Positions 52,965-62,315 of a stretch of DNA of 64,000 nucleotides are shown here, one piece after another (position 1 is the first letter of the stretch; each line of letters begins with the position of its first letter). A program made the translations under genes and the position numbers. Under the pieces are notes generated by a model. The model did not search any database and was not told the origin of the DNA. It saw nothing but the letters and a program-made list of their open reading frames with translations. This stretch comes from Sphingobacteriales bacterium (GTDB taxonomy: Bacteria > Bacteroidota > Bacteroidia > Chitinophagales > Chitinophagaceae), in contig JACRLZ010000007.1 in assembly GCA_016235125.1 (NCBI GenBank), forward strand, positions 430,761 through 494,760. Reading direction: 5' to 3'.

Positions 52965-53852
52965 ATGAAGATTTTATTTTCGGTCATAATTCTGTTCAAT
53001 CTGATTCTTATTACTTCCTGTGAAAAGGCTGTAGATTTTAAATTAGACATTGTTGAGCCAAAACTGGTGGTGGAAGCCAGCATTGAAAATGGCCAGGCTC
53101 CCCTTGTTTATTTATCTAAAAGTCTTAATTACTTTTCTAAAATCGACCAGGGAATATTAGCCGGCAGTTTTGTGCATAACGCTGAGGTCTATGTTTCAAA
53201 CGGCATGTTGACTCACAAGCTTAAGGAATATTCGATTCCACTTGGCGGGGGTTACAACTTCTATTATTACAGCAACGACCCGTCAAGTCCATCTACAGCA
53301 TTCAACGGTCAGTTGAACAAGCAATACAGTTTAAGAATTGTTTTAGATGGAAAGGAATATGATGCCGTAACAACCATTCCTGATATTACACGGCGTATCG
53401 ATTCATTATTCTGGAAGCCGGCGCCTCCGGGCAATGCTCCTGAAAAAGTAGCATTAATGGTAAGAGCTTTTGATCAACCAGGCTTTGGTGATTATATCCG
53501 GTATTTTACCAAAAGAAATAGTGAACCCTTTTTTGCCGGACTTATTTCTGTTTATGATGACCAGGTGATTGACGGCAGCAGTTATGAAGTGCAGGTGGAA
53601 AGAGGAGTGGACAGAAATGCAGATCATCCTGATGGGTATTCTTTTTTTGACAAAGGTGATACAGTGACATTGAAAGTTTGCAATATAGATAAACCCACTT
53701 TTGATTTCTGGAGAACAATGGAATATACTTATTCAAGTGTGGGCAATCCTTTTTCTTCTCCCACAAAAGTTATAGGCAATATCAGTAATGGGGCATTGGG
53801 ATATTTTGGCGGATATGCCTCTCAATACAGAACAATCATCATTCCCCGGTAA
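52965..53852 (+). CDS. DUF4249 lipoprotein
   Basis: 295 residues with a lipoprotein signal (Ile-Thr-Ser-Cys19). The sequence follows the DUF4249 layout: LVVEASIENGQAPLVYLSKS near the start, a GKEYDAVTTIPD strand, and an FDFWRTMEYTYSSVGNPFSSP segment near the end. DUF4249 proteins are Bacteroidota outer-surface proteins, often beside TonB receptors. No receptor is adjacent here; function unknown. Confidence 0.8.
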   Translation: MKILFSVIILFNLILITSCEKAVDFKLDIVEPKLVVEASIENGQAPLVYLSKSLNYFSKIDQGILAGSFVHNAEVYVSNGMLTHKLKEYSIPLGGGYNFYYYSNDPSSPSTAFNGQLNKQYSLRIVLDGKEYDAVTTIPDITRRIDSLFWKPAPPGNAPEKVALMVRAFDQPGFGDYIRYFTKRNSEPFFAGLISVYDDQVIDGSSYEVQVERGVDRNADHPDGYSFFDKGDTVTLKVCNIDKPTFDFWRTMEYTYSSVGNPFSSPTKVIGNISNGALGYFGGYASQYRTIIIPR

Positions 53853-53914
53853 AGAATTTTCTAACAGCTTACTTACAGGTCACCTATCAGACTTTTCGGC
53901 TAGTCTATTTGCTT

Positions 53915-53922
53915 TATTTTTG
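53915..53922 (+). promoter_or_regulatory. -7 box (TATTTTTG) of trxB-folB
   Basis: A TAnnTTTG match 26 bases before the trxB ATG. Confidence 0.5.
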
Positions 53923-53948
53923 CCGGTAACACTGGAATTAAACAATAG

Positions 53949-54893
53949 ATGATGGAAAATAATGAAAGAGTTCATTGCCTCATTATAGGATCTGGCCCTG
54001 CAGGATACACTGCTGCTATTTATGCTGCAAGAGCAAATCTGAAACCGGTATTGTATCAGGGAATTCAGCCAGGGGGTCAACTCACAATTACAACAGAAGT
54101 GGAAAACTATCCCGGTTATGCTGATGGAGTGCAGGGGCCTGAGATGATGGTGCATTTTGAAAAACAAGCAGTGAGAATGGGAGCTGATATCCGGTATGGA
54201 ATTGCTACCAAAGTAGATTTTTCTTCCCAGCCTTATAAAGTGCAGATTGATGAGGAAAAATGGATAGATGCGGATTCAGTAATAATAGCAACGGGGGCAT
54301 CAGCCAAATGGCTGGGTCTCGAAAGCGAACAGCGGTTGAATGGCTATGGTGTCAGCGCCTGTGCGGTATGTGATGGATTTTTCTTCAAAGGAAAAGAAGT
54401 GGCAATAGTAGGTGCCGGCGACACGGCTGCGGAAGAAGCTTTGTATTTATCCAAGCTTTGCCCAACAGTTCATATGTTCATCAGGCGGGATGCCATGAGG
54501 GCAAGCAAAGTGATGCAGGAAAGAGTGCTGAGTTCACCTAACATAAAAGTTTACTGGAATACAGATACCGATGAAGTGCTGGGTGATAAAAGCGTTACAG
54601 CCGTGAGAATCAGAAATAATAAGACCGCCGAAACAAAGGAAATTCCAATCAAGGGTTTTTTTGTAGCTATCGGGCATCAGCCAAACTCGGAGATCTTCAA
54701 GGGATGGATTGATATGGACGATGCTGGATATATAAAAACAGTGTCCGGAACATCCAGAACAAATATTGAAGGGGTGTTTGCAGCAGGAGATGTGCAGGAT
54801 AAAATTTACCGCCAGGCTGTAACGGCAGCAGGAAGCGGATGTATGGCTGCCCTTGATGCAGAAAGATATCTTAGTGCCAAAGGCATTCATTAG
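53949..54893 (+). CDS. trxB: Thioredoxin-disulfide reductase
   Basis: 314 residues, normal length; the second Met (53952) is an equally possible start. The FAD-binding GSGPAGYTAA is near residue 14, the redox pair Cys138-Ala-Val-Cys141 is in SACAVCDGFFF, the NADPH-binding GAGDTAAEEA follows, and the C-terminal FAD motif is FAAGDVQDKIYRQ. It reduces thioredoxin with NADPH in the cytoplasm and may also keep the bacilliredoxin system reduced. It is followed by folB after 11 bp. Confidence 0.96.
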   Translation: MMENNERVHCLIIGSGPAGYTAAIYAARANLKPVLYQGIQPGGQLTITTEVENYPGYADGVQGPEMMVHFEKQAVRMGADIRYGIATKVDFSSQPYKVQIDEEKWIDADSVIIATGASAKWLGLESEQRLNGYGVSACAVCDGFFFKGKEVAIVGAGDTAAEEALYLSKLCPTVHMFIRRDAMRASKVMQERVLSSPNIKVYWNTDTDEVLGDKSVTAVRIRNNKTAETKEIPIKGFFVAIGHQPNSEIFKGWIDMDDAGYIKTVSGTSRTNIEGVFAAGDVQDKIYRQAVTAAGSGCMAALDAERYLSAKGIH

Positions 54894-54904
54894 AAAATTA
54901 CTTC

Positions 54905-55267
54905 ATGAATGATTTGATCAGTATAGAACTTAATGAACTCCGTTTCCGGGCCAGACATGGATTATATCCCGAAGAGAAAAAAACAGGAAATGAGTTTGAG
55001 GTAAACCTTACTGTTTCCTTTGTACCCGTCGCCGGAACCATTACGGATATTGCTGATACGGTTGACTACGGCAGGTTATACGAGTTGGTAAAAAAAGAAA
55101 TGAACAAACCACGCCACTTACTCGAAACCCTGGCAATGGAAATCACTGAAATTATTCATTTATCGTTTCCTCAAATAAGAAAAATTGAGATTGCAATAAC
55201 CAAACTCCAGGTTCCGATAACACAATTCAATGGAACGACCACGGTGAAACTTGAGAAAGAATTTTAA
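54905..55267 (+). CDS. folB: Dihydroneopterin aldolase
   Basis: 120 residues, normal length. LNELRFRARHGLYPEEK with the conserved Gly and Glu, DTVDYGRLYELVKKE, and the C-terminal KIEIAITKLQVPI are typical of FolB. It splits 7,8-dihydroneopterin to 6-hydroxymethyl-dihydropterin and glycolaldehyde in folate synthesis. It probably shares the trxB transcript. Confidence 0.93.
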   Translation: MNDLISIELNELRFRARHGLYPEEKKTGNEFEVNLTVSFVPVAGTITDIADTVDYGRLYELVKKEMNKPRHLLETLAMEITEIIHLSFPQIRKIEIAITKLQVPITQFNGTTTVKLEKEF

Positions 55268-55283
55268 AACACTTTTAATAAAA

Positions 55284-55309
55284 ATTCCCCCTGAATACTC
55301 AGGAGGAAT
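55284..55309 (-). terminator. Terminator between convergent genes
   Basis: ATTCCCCCTGA / TCAGGAGGAAT stem with one mismatch and a 4-base loop. A T run follows on the minus strand, so it best serves the gene at 55333. Confidence 0.7.
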
Positions 55310-55332
55310 CTGGTTATTTATTTTTTCTGGTT

Positions 55333-55773
55333 TTAATAATCAGTGCCGTCATCGGCTTCCAGGGTGATGGTGCCAATGTTTGTGATCTGACCATCAAGCA
55401 GGAAGATGTTTGTGATTCTTTGACTTACAAAACCGGGGACTCTTGCATACACTTCAAGTGTATAGTATCCTTCCTGAAGCCCGTTAAAAAGGATATATCC
55501 ATTTTCGTCCGCCACTACCTCATCACTGATGTAATCCGGACTGAATAACCGGGCTGCCGGCATTGCTCTTTGCGGCAAAATGGTGGCATCGAGTCCGGCT
55601 GTACCGGGTACCCCAATTATGCCTCCATTGAAAATGCCTTTTCCCCCGGTTTGGGTACCGGCAGTTTGTTCTTTTTCGGGAGGTTTTGGAAGTGCATCTT
55701 TTGAGCAACTGCTAATGATAAGCATCAAAGCAGGAAGAATCGCTGCAAAGCGAAGTAGAACTGTTTTTTTCAT
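55333..55773 (-). CDS. Lipoprotein with carboxypeptidase-regulatory-like domain
   Basis: 146 residues with a lipoprotein signal (Ile-Ser-Ser-Cys23). A Gly/Thr-rich spacer precedes a small beta-sandwich (about 60-140) with DENGYILFNGLQEGYYTLEV, the pattern of carboxypeptidase regulatory-like domains. It is probably a surface protein. No partner is adjacent. Confidence 0.65.
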   Translation of the reverse strand: MKKTVLLRFAAILPALMLIISSCSKDALPKPPEKEQTAGTQTGGKGIFNGGIIGVPGTAGLDATILPQRAMPAARLFSPDYISDEVVADENGYILFNGLQEGYYTLEVYARVPGFVSQRITNIFLLDGQITNIGTITLEADDGTDY

Positions 55774-56015
55774 AAGGTGGATTAATTTTATTTAAAAATT
55801 GTTTTCAATACCAAAATATAGAACTGTTTTTCTTTTTCATAATCTGACTTGTTTTTTCTTACATAATCAGGTTGATTATAGGATATCTACCAACAATAAT
55901 TCAGGAAAGTTTCGATAAAATAGACGTAAACACTTATGTTGTTTCAAAAAGTAACAATGTTCAAACCGCACTTACTGCTTTCGGTTCTCAAACCGGCTCT
56001 TCAAGTCAGAGTGTT

Positions 56016-56023
56016 TATCTTTG
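56016..56023 (+). promoter_or_regulatory. -7 box (TATCTTTG) abutting glnS
   Basis: A perfect TAnnTTTG match with 6 bases before the ATG at 56030. It overlaps the in-frame TTG at 56021, ruling that codon out as a start and implying little or no 5' leader. Confidence 0.6.
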
Positions 56024-56029
56024 CCGGCT

Positions 56030-57703
56030 ATGAATGAAGAGATAAAAAAAGAAGAACGGAGTCTGAATTTTCTTGAAGAAATAATTGAAGCCGACTTAAA
56101 AGAAGGGAAATATAAAAATATCATTACCCGTTTTCCGCCGGAACCAAACGGTTACCTGCATATTGGCCATGCTTCGAGTATCTGTTTAAATTTTGGTCTT
56201 ACGAAAAAATATCCCGGCTACACCAATCTTCGTTTTGATGACACCAACCCGGTAACCGAAGAAGTAGAATATGTGGAAAGCATAAAAGATGATATCCGCT
56301 GGCTTGGGTTTAAATGGGAAAATGAGCTGTATGCTTCTGACTATTTTGAAACATTGTATGGATATGCAGCAAAGCTGATTCAAAAAGGATTGGCATATGT
56401 TGATGACAGCAGCAGTGAGGAAATAGCTTCAATGAAGGGAACACCAACAACCCCGGGGAAGAACAGCCGGTACAGAGACAGACCGGTTGAGGAAAATCTT
56501 GACCTTTTTGAACGGATGAAGGCCGGAGAATTTCCAGATGGTTCAAGAACGCTGAGAGCCAAAATTGATATGGCACATATCAATATGTTAATGAGGGATC
56601 CTGTTTTGTACCGGATCAAACATGCACATCATCATCGCACCGGCGATAAATGGTGTATTTATCCAATGTATGACATGGCACATGGGCAAAGCGATTCAAT
56701 TGAAAATATCACTCATTCAATATGCACACTTGAATTTGTGCCCCACAGAGAATTATATGACTGGCTGATTGAAAAGCTGGAGATTTATCCGTCTCATCAA
56801 TATGAATTTGCAAGAAGGAATATCAATTATACTGTTACAAGCAAAAGAAAACTGTTGCAACTGGTAAATGAAAAATATGTGTCAGGCTGGGATGATCCCC
56901 GAATGCCAACTATCAGCGGACTCCGTCGCAGGGGATATACTCCCGAAAGCATCAGGGAGTTTTGCGACAGGATTGGGATTGCCAAAAGAGAAAATATCGT
57001 GGATGTGGGATTGCTTGAATTCTGTGTAAGAGAGCATCTGAACCGAATAGCCTTGCGAAGAATGGTAGTATTTGATCCGGTAAAAGTTGTACTTACAAAC
57101 TATCCGGACAATAAAAAAGAGTTGGTAAAAACAGAAAATAACCCTGAAGATCCAACCGGAGGCGAGAGAGAAGTGCCTTTCAGTAAAGAGATCTTTATTG
57201 AACGGGATGATTTTATGGAAAATCCCCCAAAAAAATATTTTCGCCTGGCTCCGGGGCAGATGGTTCGCCTTAAGAGTGCATACATTATTAAATGCGATGA
57301 GGTAAAAAAAGACTCTTCAGGAAACATTAAAGAACTTTATTGTACCTACATTCCCGAAAGCAAGAGTGGAAATGACACTTCAAATATCAGGGTAAAGGGA
57401 ACACTGCATTGGGTAAATGCTGAGGATGCGGTTGAAATAGAAGTAAGGGAGTATGACAGGTTATTCAGGGTGGAAGATCCATCAGGTGAGGAAGGAGATT
57501 TTAAAACGTATATCAACCCTGAATCACTTAAGATTGTCAAGGGATTTGCAGAGCCGACCGTCGGTGAGGCAAAATCTTCGGAACATTTCCAGTTTTTAAG
57601 AAAGGGGTATTATTGTCTCGATCCTGATACTACTGCTGACATGTTGATATTTAACAGGATTGTCACCCTCAAAGACAGTTGGGGAAAAGAGGTGAGTAAG
57701 TGA
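56030..57703 (+). CDS. glnS: Glutaminyl-tRNA synthetase
   Basis: 557 residues from the ATG at 56030; the earlier TTG lies inside the promoter box. Class I signatures are present: PPEPNGYLHIGHASS (HIGH) and the KMSKS equivalent in YTVTSKRKLL. DDTNP and MYDMAHGQSDSIENITHSI mark the GlnRS subfamily, and the C-terminal half is the two-barrel anticodon-binding domain. It charges tRNA-Gln directly, so the cell would not depend only on the Glu-tRNA-Gln amidotransferase route. Confidence 0.96.
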   Translation: MNEEIKKEERSLNFLEEIIEADLKEGKYKNIITRFPPEPNGYLHIGHASSICLNFGLTKKYPGYTNLRFDDTNPVTEEVEYVESIKDDIRWLGFKWENELYASDYFETLYGYAAKLIQKGLAYVDDSSSEEIASMKGTPTTPGKNSRYRDRPVEENLDLFERMKAGEFPDGSRTLRAKIDMAHINMLMRDPVLYRIKHAHHHRTGDKWCIYPMYDMAHGQSDSIENITHSICTLEFVPHRELYDWLIEKLEIYPSHQYEFARRNINYTVTSKRKLLQLVNEKYVSGWDDPRMPTISGLRRRGYTPESIREFCDRIGIAKRENIVDVGLLEFCVREHLNRIALRRMVVFDPVKVVLTNYPDNKKELVKTENNPEDPTGGEREVPFSKEIFIERDDFMENPPKKYFRLAPGQMVRLKSAYIIKCDEVKKDSSGNIKELYCTYIPESKSGNDTSNIRVKGTLHWVNAEDAVEIEVREYDRLFRVEDPSGEEGDFKTYINPESLKIVKGFAEPTVGEAKSSEHFQFLRKGYYCLDPDTTADMLIFNRIVTLKDSWGKEVSK

Positions 57704-57843
57704 GTCATTGAGACTGTTATTCTTAATGATTTAAGGACTTTAGCACAGGTGTTTGTGATACAGCTACATAACCTTTTTTCAACTGTATTCCTTATTTTTA
57801 CAGCCATTTCTAAAACCCCCGGTTTTATCCGAAAAAATTGTGT

Positions 57844-60800
57844 ATGAAAAAACTTTTACTCTTTTTTCTTGCTGCATTTTCATTTCTGACGATCAGGGCC
57901 CAGGTTAGCGACGCAGAAGCTACTCTTGCCCGTCAGTTGGTAAGCAAAAATGCTGCAACCATCGGTATATCAGCCGAAGATATTAACAACACTGTTCTCT
58001 CTTCCACTTATCAAACCGCTGAAGGTATCAGGTTAGTGTATCTCTACCAGAGCTACCGTGGAATACCGGTATATAATCAAATGCATGTGCTGGCATTCAA
58101 AGATGAAAAACTGGTTTCAAATGCCGGGGGCAGAATCAAAGCCTTTGATAAGCTGGTAAATAATCCTGCCGGAATTCCCTCTTTGCCCGCAGGGGAGGCT
58201 GTACTTTCTGCTATATCGGATGCTCATATACCCGCAAGTAAGATTGTGGGCCCGGTTAATTCACCAGTAACTAACCCGCTGGGAAAATTGGATTTCGGAA
58301 AATTGGGAGTGGCAAGTGAAAATATTACTGCAGAACTTTTCTGGTATCCCGTAAATGAAAAAGATTTCAGACTGGTTTGGCAGGTTTTCCTGGCGCCTGA
58401 TAACTCTTCAGATATGTTGTCGGTAAAAGTGGATGCCGCAAACGGAACTGTTTTAGGAAAAGATAACTATACTGTTTATTGTAATTGGCACAAAGATGAT
58501 CAGTCTGCTGCCAATTGCAATACCCTATCTCACAAGTTTAATTATTATGATAAGGGGGTTGCTGAGATCAATAAGTTTCAAATTCAGAAACTGCCTGTAG
58601 TTGTTTCAGCCACTTACAGGGTTGTAAGATACCCGGCTGAAAGTCCGCAACACCCAGGGGGAGCTCCTACTTTACACATTGATCCATGGGTAATGGCTCC
58701 CGGAAATGCCACTTCCTTAAAATGGCATAATGATGGAACACTGGAGCATGACAGTACAAGAGGAAATAATGTGTGGGCAGCTGAAGACAGAAATGCCACC
58801 AATTCAGTAATTGACAAAGCAGCAGTTTCGCAAACACCTCAGCCCAACCTTACTTTTGATTATGTACCTGATTTCGCTGCTATCCCTACTGCAACTACTC
58901 CGCCAAACCAGCAATTTAATATCACGAATCTTTTCTATATGAACAACATCATGCATGATGTTCTTTATCTCTATGGTTTTGATGAAGTGTCAGGAAATTT
59001 TCAGAATGATAACCAGGGTCGTGGAGGATTAGGTTCAGATTATGTGATCGGTGATGCACAGGACGGCGGTGGTACAAATAATGCAAATTTCAGCACACCT
59101 GTTGATGGTACCAGGCCCAGGATGCAAATGTACATATGGACTGCCGCCAATCCCGACAGGGATGGGGATGCGGATAATGGTATAGTTGCTCATGAATTTG
59201 CACATGGAATCAGTAACCGGTTGACCGGGGGCCCGGCAAATAGTTCCTGCCTGGGAAATGCCGAACAGGCAGGAGAAGGATGGAGTGATTATTATGCTTT
59301 GATGGTGACTACAGATTGGTCTACTGCTACAGTAAACGACGGACCTTTGCCAAGACCCATCGGAACATATGCTTTAGGACAACCAACCACCGGATCAGGC
59401 ATTCGGGTTTTTCCTTATTCAACTAATCTTGCTGTTAATCCCCGGGTGTATCAGGCCGTGCTGCCTTCGACGCCGCATGACAGAGGGGAATTCTGGTGTG
59501 TGGCTTTATGGGAAATTACATGGGCCATGATCCAGCAAAACGGTATCAATCCTAATTTATTTAACCCTGCAGGCATTGGTGGAAATTCAGCAGCATTCAA
59601 ACTGGTAACTGAAGCCATGAAACTCCAGCCTTGCAGCCCCGGATTTATTGATGGAAGAAATGCAATATTAAAAGCCGATACTTTGTTTTTTGGCGGACAA
59701 TACAGTTGTGCTATCTGGACTGCTTTTGCAAAAAGAGGAATGGGAAGAGGAGCTTCACAAGGTTCTTCATCCAGTGTGTCTGATCAGATTCCAAGTTTTG
59801 TTGTTAGCAGCGGCACTACTACCTTGAATGAAAACCTGCAAAGCCAGCAGGAAAATTTTAATGTAACATATACAAATAAAGTAGTTGTAGATAACTGTGG
59901 AGCTATCAACAATTATTTTGTAACGGATACACTACCCACCAATGTTACTTATGTAAGTGGTGGTACTTATAATGCGGGCAACCGTACTGTCAGCTTCGGG
60001 CCTATAAATCTTGGTGCAGGTGCAGTGCAAACTTATCCGTTCACAGTGCAAATAAATCCGGGAACCTATTTTGCCCCGGTAACTCACTTCAGTGAACCCG
60101 TTGCAAGTGCCTCGATTCCGGCATCATGGACTACCAGTTCAATCAATGCAACACAGTGGACCGTTTCAACCACTGTAAGTCATACGCCGCCTAATTCTTT
60201 TGCAGCTCTTTATAACCCCGATCTTGGTCCTGGTTTGGGAAATGATTTAAGAATTGCAACTACATCTCAGTTTACGATAAATCCTAATTCAGTTTCTAAT
60301 TATACTACACTTACTTTCTGGCATCGATACAATACTGAAGAGGGTTGGGATGGAGGAGTAGTGGAAATAAGTACAAATAATGGAGGCAACTGGACAGATC
60401 TGGGGCCTTATTTTATTAAGAATGGGTATAACGGTGGAATGGGTACCGGCAGCAATAATCCTATTGGGGGTAGATCTGCTTTTACCGGAACCACTGCCGC
60501 CTTTATCGAATCTTCAATTAATCTGTCATCTTATGCAGGGCAATCTGTTTTGATCAGGTTCCGGTTTGCTTCAGATGATAATACCGGCCCTCCAACAGGA
60601 ACACCCGGGTGGTGGGTCGATGATATTGTTTTGTACAGCGAGCCGGCAGTTTTAATGAGATCTAACTTATTTAATGGCTCCAATGTTCGCCAATCATACT
60701 CAGATACTATAACAAGAATCACTGTGGGCTGTGCTGTGGCTTCAATAGTTACTCCCCCTGCCAATACCAATGGTTGTATAGGTGGCAGCGCTACATTCTC

Positions 60801-62097
60801 AGTTTCTACAAATGGAACCAATATTGTTTATCAATGGCAGGTGAATACAGGAAGTGGATTTGCAGATATTACTAATGCACCGCCTTATTCGGGAGCCAAT
60901 ACCAATACATTGACCATTACTAATATCACAGCGGGTATGAATGGTTATTTATACCGATGTATCGTTGGGAACAGTTGTACACCTTCCATAACTTCTAATC
61001 AGGCGTCCTTAAGTGTAGGCGCTGTGGCCACACTTAATTCCGGTCCTGCAAACAGTAATGTTTGTCCGGGGGTGAATGTTAATTTCAGTGTCAATGCCAC
61101 AAATGCCGCAGGTTATCAATGGCAGGTAAATACCGGAAGCGGATTTACCGATTTGACCAATGTCGCTCCCTATTCCGGAGTAACAACGGCGACTATGACA
61201 ATTACCGGAACGACAGTATCAATGAACAATTACCAGTTCCGTTGTGTGATCGGTAGTTGCCCTACGCCGCTTACTTCCAATGCTGCAACACTTGTAGTGA
61301 ACACGCCTTTGTCTATTACCGGGCAAACAGGCAATACAACTACCTGCGAATCCGACCCGACTACTCTCAGTGTAACTGTGACCGGAACGGTAACCGGCTA
61401 TCAGTGGCAGGTAAGTACAGATGGCGGCGCCAATTACAGTAATATATCCGGCGCCACGTCTTCTACTTTTTCCATTGCTTCTACTCCCACATCCCTGAAC
61501 AATAACCGCTACCGCTGTGTGATCAGCGGCGCCTGCGGCAATCTGACTTCTGTAGCATTGCTGCTAACGGTAATACCCTTGCCAACATTTACATTGGGAG
61601 CCATTCCGTCAACAGTTTGTTTATCGGATTCCATTATCATATTAACCGCTTCCGCACCGGGCGGGGTATGGAGCGGACCAGGAGTAACAGGCAACAGCTT
61701 TAACCCCGCAATTGCAGGGCTTGGCAGCAAAACGGTAACTTATACCGTTAATAACGGAACCTGTTCAAGGTCGCAGTCTGCCACGATACAGGTGAATGAT
61801 TGTCCTGAACGGCACAGAATACTTACTGATCCTTTGGCTGTATTCATCTATCCGAATCCCAATAGCGGCGCATTCAGTATCCGGATGAATTCAGACCTGT
61901 ATAAAAATCTTGGGGTGAAAGTATATGGAAGCGACGGAAAGCTTTTGCGGACATACTTCTTTAATGGTCTTTCATTCGGAACTGTGATTCCCATGAATCT
62001 TACAGTATTGCCCAATGGGGTTTATCATCTCTACCTGTATAATGAAGAACATGGATTTATTAAGAGAGGTCAGAGTATAGTAATTCAGAGAAATTAA
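57844..62097 (+). CDS. Secreted M36 (fungalysin-type) metallopeptidase with type IX sorting domain
   Basis: 1417 residues from the ATG at 57844; the in-frame TTG at 57838 is less likely. Signal peptide 1-20; FTP/PepSY propeptide region (about 25-200); M36 catalytic domain with HEFAH at 450-454 and the third zinc ligand Glu478 in GEGWSDYYA. After it come a DUF11/CARDB-like segment (about 665-740), a jelly-roll domain (about 755-930) with GWWVDDIVLY, and three Ig-like repeats each starting YQWQV. The C-terminal type IX sorting domain has IYPNPNSGAFSIRM and LPNGVYHLYLY. It should be secreted by the PorSS/T9SS and attached to the cell surface. All catalytic residues are intact. Confidence 0.92.
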   Translation: MKKLLLFFLAAFSFLTIRAQVSDAEATLARQLVSKNAATIGISAEDINNTVLSSTYQTAEGIRLVYLYQSYRGIPVYNQMHVLAFKDEKLVSNAGGRIKAFDKLVNNPAGIPSLPAGEAVLSAISDAHIPASKIVGPVNSPVTNPLGKLDFGKLGVASENITAELFWYPVNEKDFRLVWQVFLAPDNSSDMLSVKVDAANGTVLGKDNYTVYCNWHKDDQSAANCNTLSHKFNYYDKGVAEINKFQIQKLPVVVSATYRVVRYPAESPQHPGGAPTLHIDPWVMAPGNATSLKWHNDGTLEHDSTRGNNVWAAEDRNATNSVIDKAAVSQTPQPNLTFDYVPDFAAIPTATTPPNQQFNITNLFYMNNIMHDVLYLYGFDEVSGNFQNDNQGRGGLGSDYVIGDAQDGGGTNNANFSTPVDGTRPRMQMYIWTAANPDRDGDADNGIVAHEFAHGISNRLTGGPANSSCLGNAEQAGEGWSDYYALMVTTDWSTATVNDGPLPRPIGTYALGQPTTGSGIRVFPYSTNLAVNPRVYQAVLPSTPHDRGEFWCVALWEITWAMIQQNGINPNLFNPAGIGGNSAAFKLVTEAMKLQPCSPGFIDGRNAILKADTLFFGGQYSCAIWTAFAKRGMGRGASQGSSSSVSDQIPSFVVSSGTTTLNENLQSQQENFNVTYTNKVVVDNCGAINNYFVTDTLPTNVTYVSGGTYNAGNRTVSFGPINLGAGAVQTYPFTVQINPGTYFAPVTHFSEPVASASIPASWTTSSINATQWTVSTTVSHTPPNSFAALYNPDLGPGLGNDLRIATTSQFTINPNSVSNYTTLTFWHRYNTEEGWDGGVVEISTNNGGNWTDLGPYFIKNGYNGGMGTGSNNPIGGRSAFTGTTAAFIESSINLSSYAGQSVLIRFRFASDDNTGPPTGTPGWWVDDIVLYSEPAVLMRSNLFNGSNVRQSYSDTITRITVGCAVASIVTPPANTNGCIGGSATFSVSTNGTNIVYQWQVNTGSGFADITNAPPYSGANTNTLTITNITAGMNGYLYRCIVGNSCTPSITSNQASLSVGAVATLNSGPANSNVCPGVNVNFSVNATNAAGYQWQVNTGSGFTDLTNVAPYSGVTTATMTITGTTVSMNNYQFRCVIGSCPTPLTSNAATLVVNTPLSITGQTGNTTTCESDPTTLSVTVTGTVTGYQWQVSTDGGANYSNISGATSSTFSIASTPTSLNNNRYRCVISGACGNLTSVALLLTVIPLPTFTLGAIPSTVCLSDSIIILTASAPGGVWSGPGVTGNSFNPAIAGLGSKTVTYTVNNGTCSRSQSATIQVNDCPERHRILTDPLAVFIYPNPNSGAFSIRMNSDLYKNLGVKVYGSDGKLLRTYFFNGLSFGTVIPMNLTVLPNGVYHLYLYNEEHGFIKRGQSIVIQRN
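60826..61530 (+). repeat. Three tandem Ig-like repeat units in the M36 peptidase gene
   Basis: Units begin near 60826, 61111 and 61396 with YQWQVNTGSGF or YQWQVSTDGGA and end with YRCIVG, FRCVIG or YRCVIS. The first two are most alike. Confidence 0.7.
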
Positions 62098-62127
62098 GAT
62101 ATTAAATCAAAATTTGTTCTTTTATCA

Positions 62128-62160
62128 ATCCCGGTCATTCAGGTGACCGGGATTTTTATT
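62128..62160 (+). terminator. Rho-independent terminator
   Basis: ATCCCGGTCA / TGACCGGGAT, a 10-bp stem with a 6-base loop and a T run, about 30 bases after the M36 gene. Confidence 0.9.
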
Positions 62161-62266
62161 TTAAAGCCATTTTCTGGTACTTCTTCGGGGGCAGAAAATG
62201 CGGAGAATTGAATAAAAAAAGCCCTAAAAATTGTTCGGATTAAAAAAAAGAATACCTTAGGTCGTT

Positions 62267-62283
62267 GAACCTCCAGGAGGTTC
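62267..62283 (+). promoter_or_regulatory. Hairpin in the leader of the Ig-like protein gene
   Basis: GAACCTC-CAG-GAGGTTC is a perfect 7-bp stem 33 bases before the ATG at 62316. Function unknown; the right arm includes a GGAGG sequence that the hairpin would mask. Confidence 0.4.
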
Positions 62284-62315
62284 TTTAACACTACAACCAT
62301 CACAAAAACTGTTAT

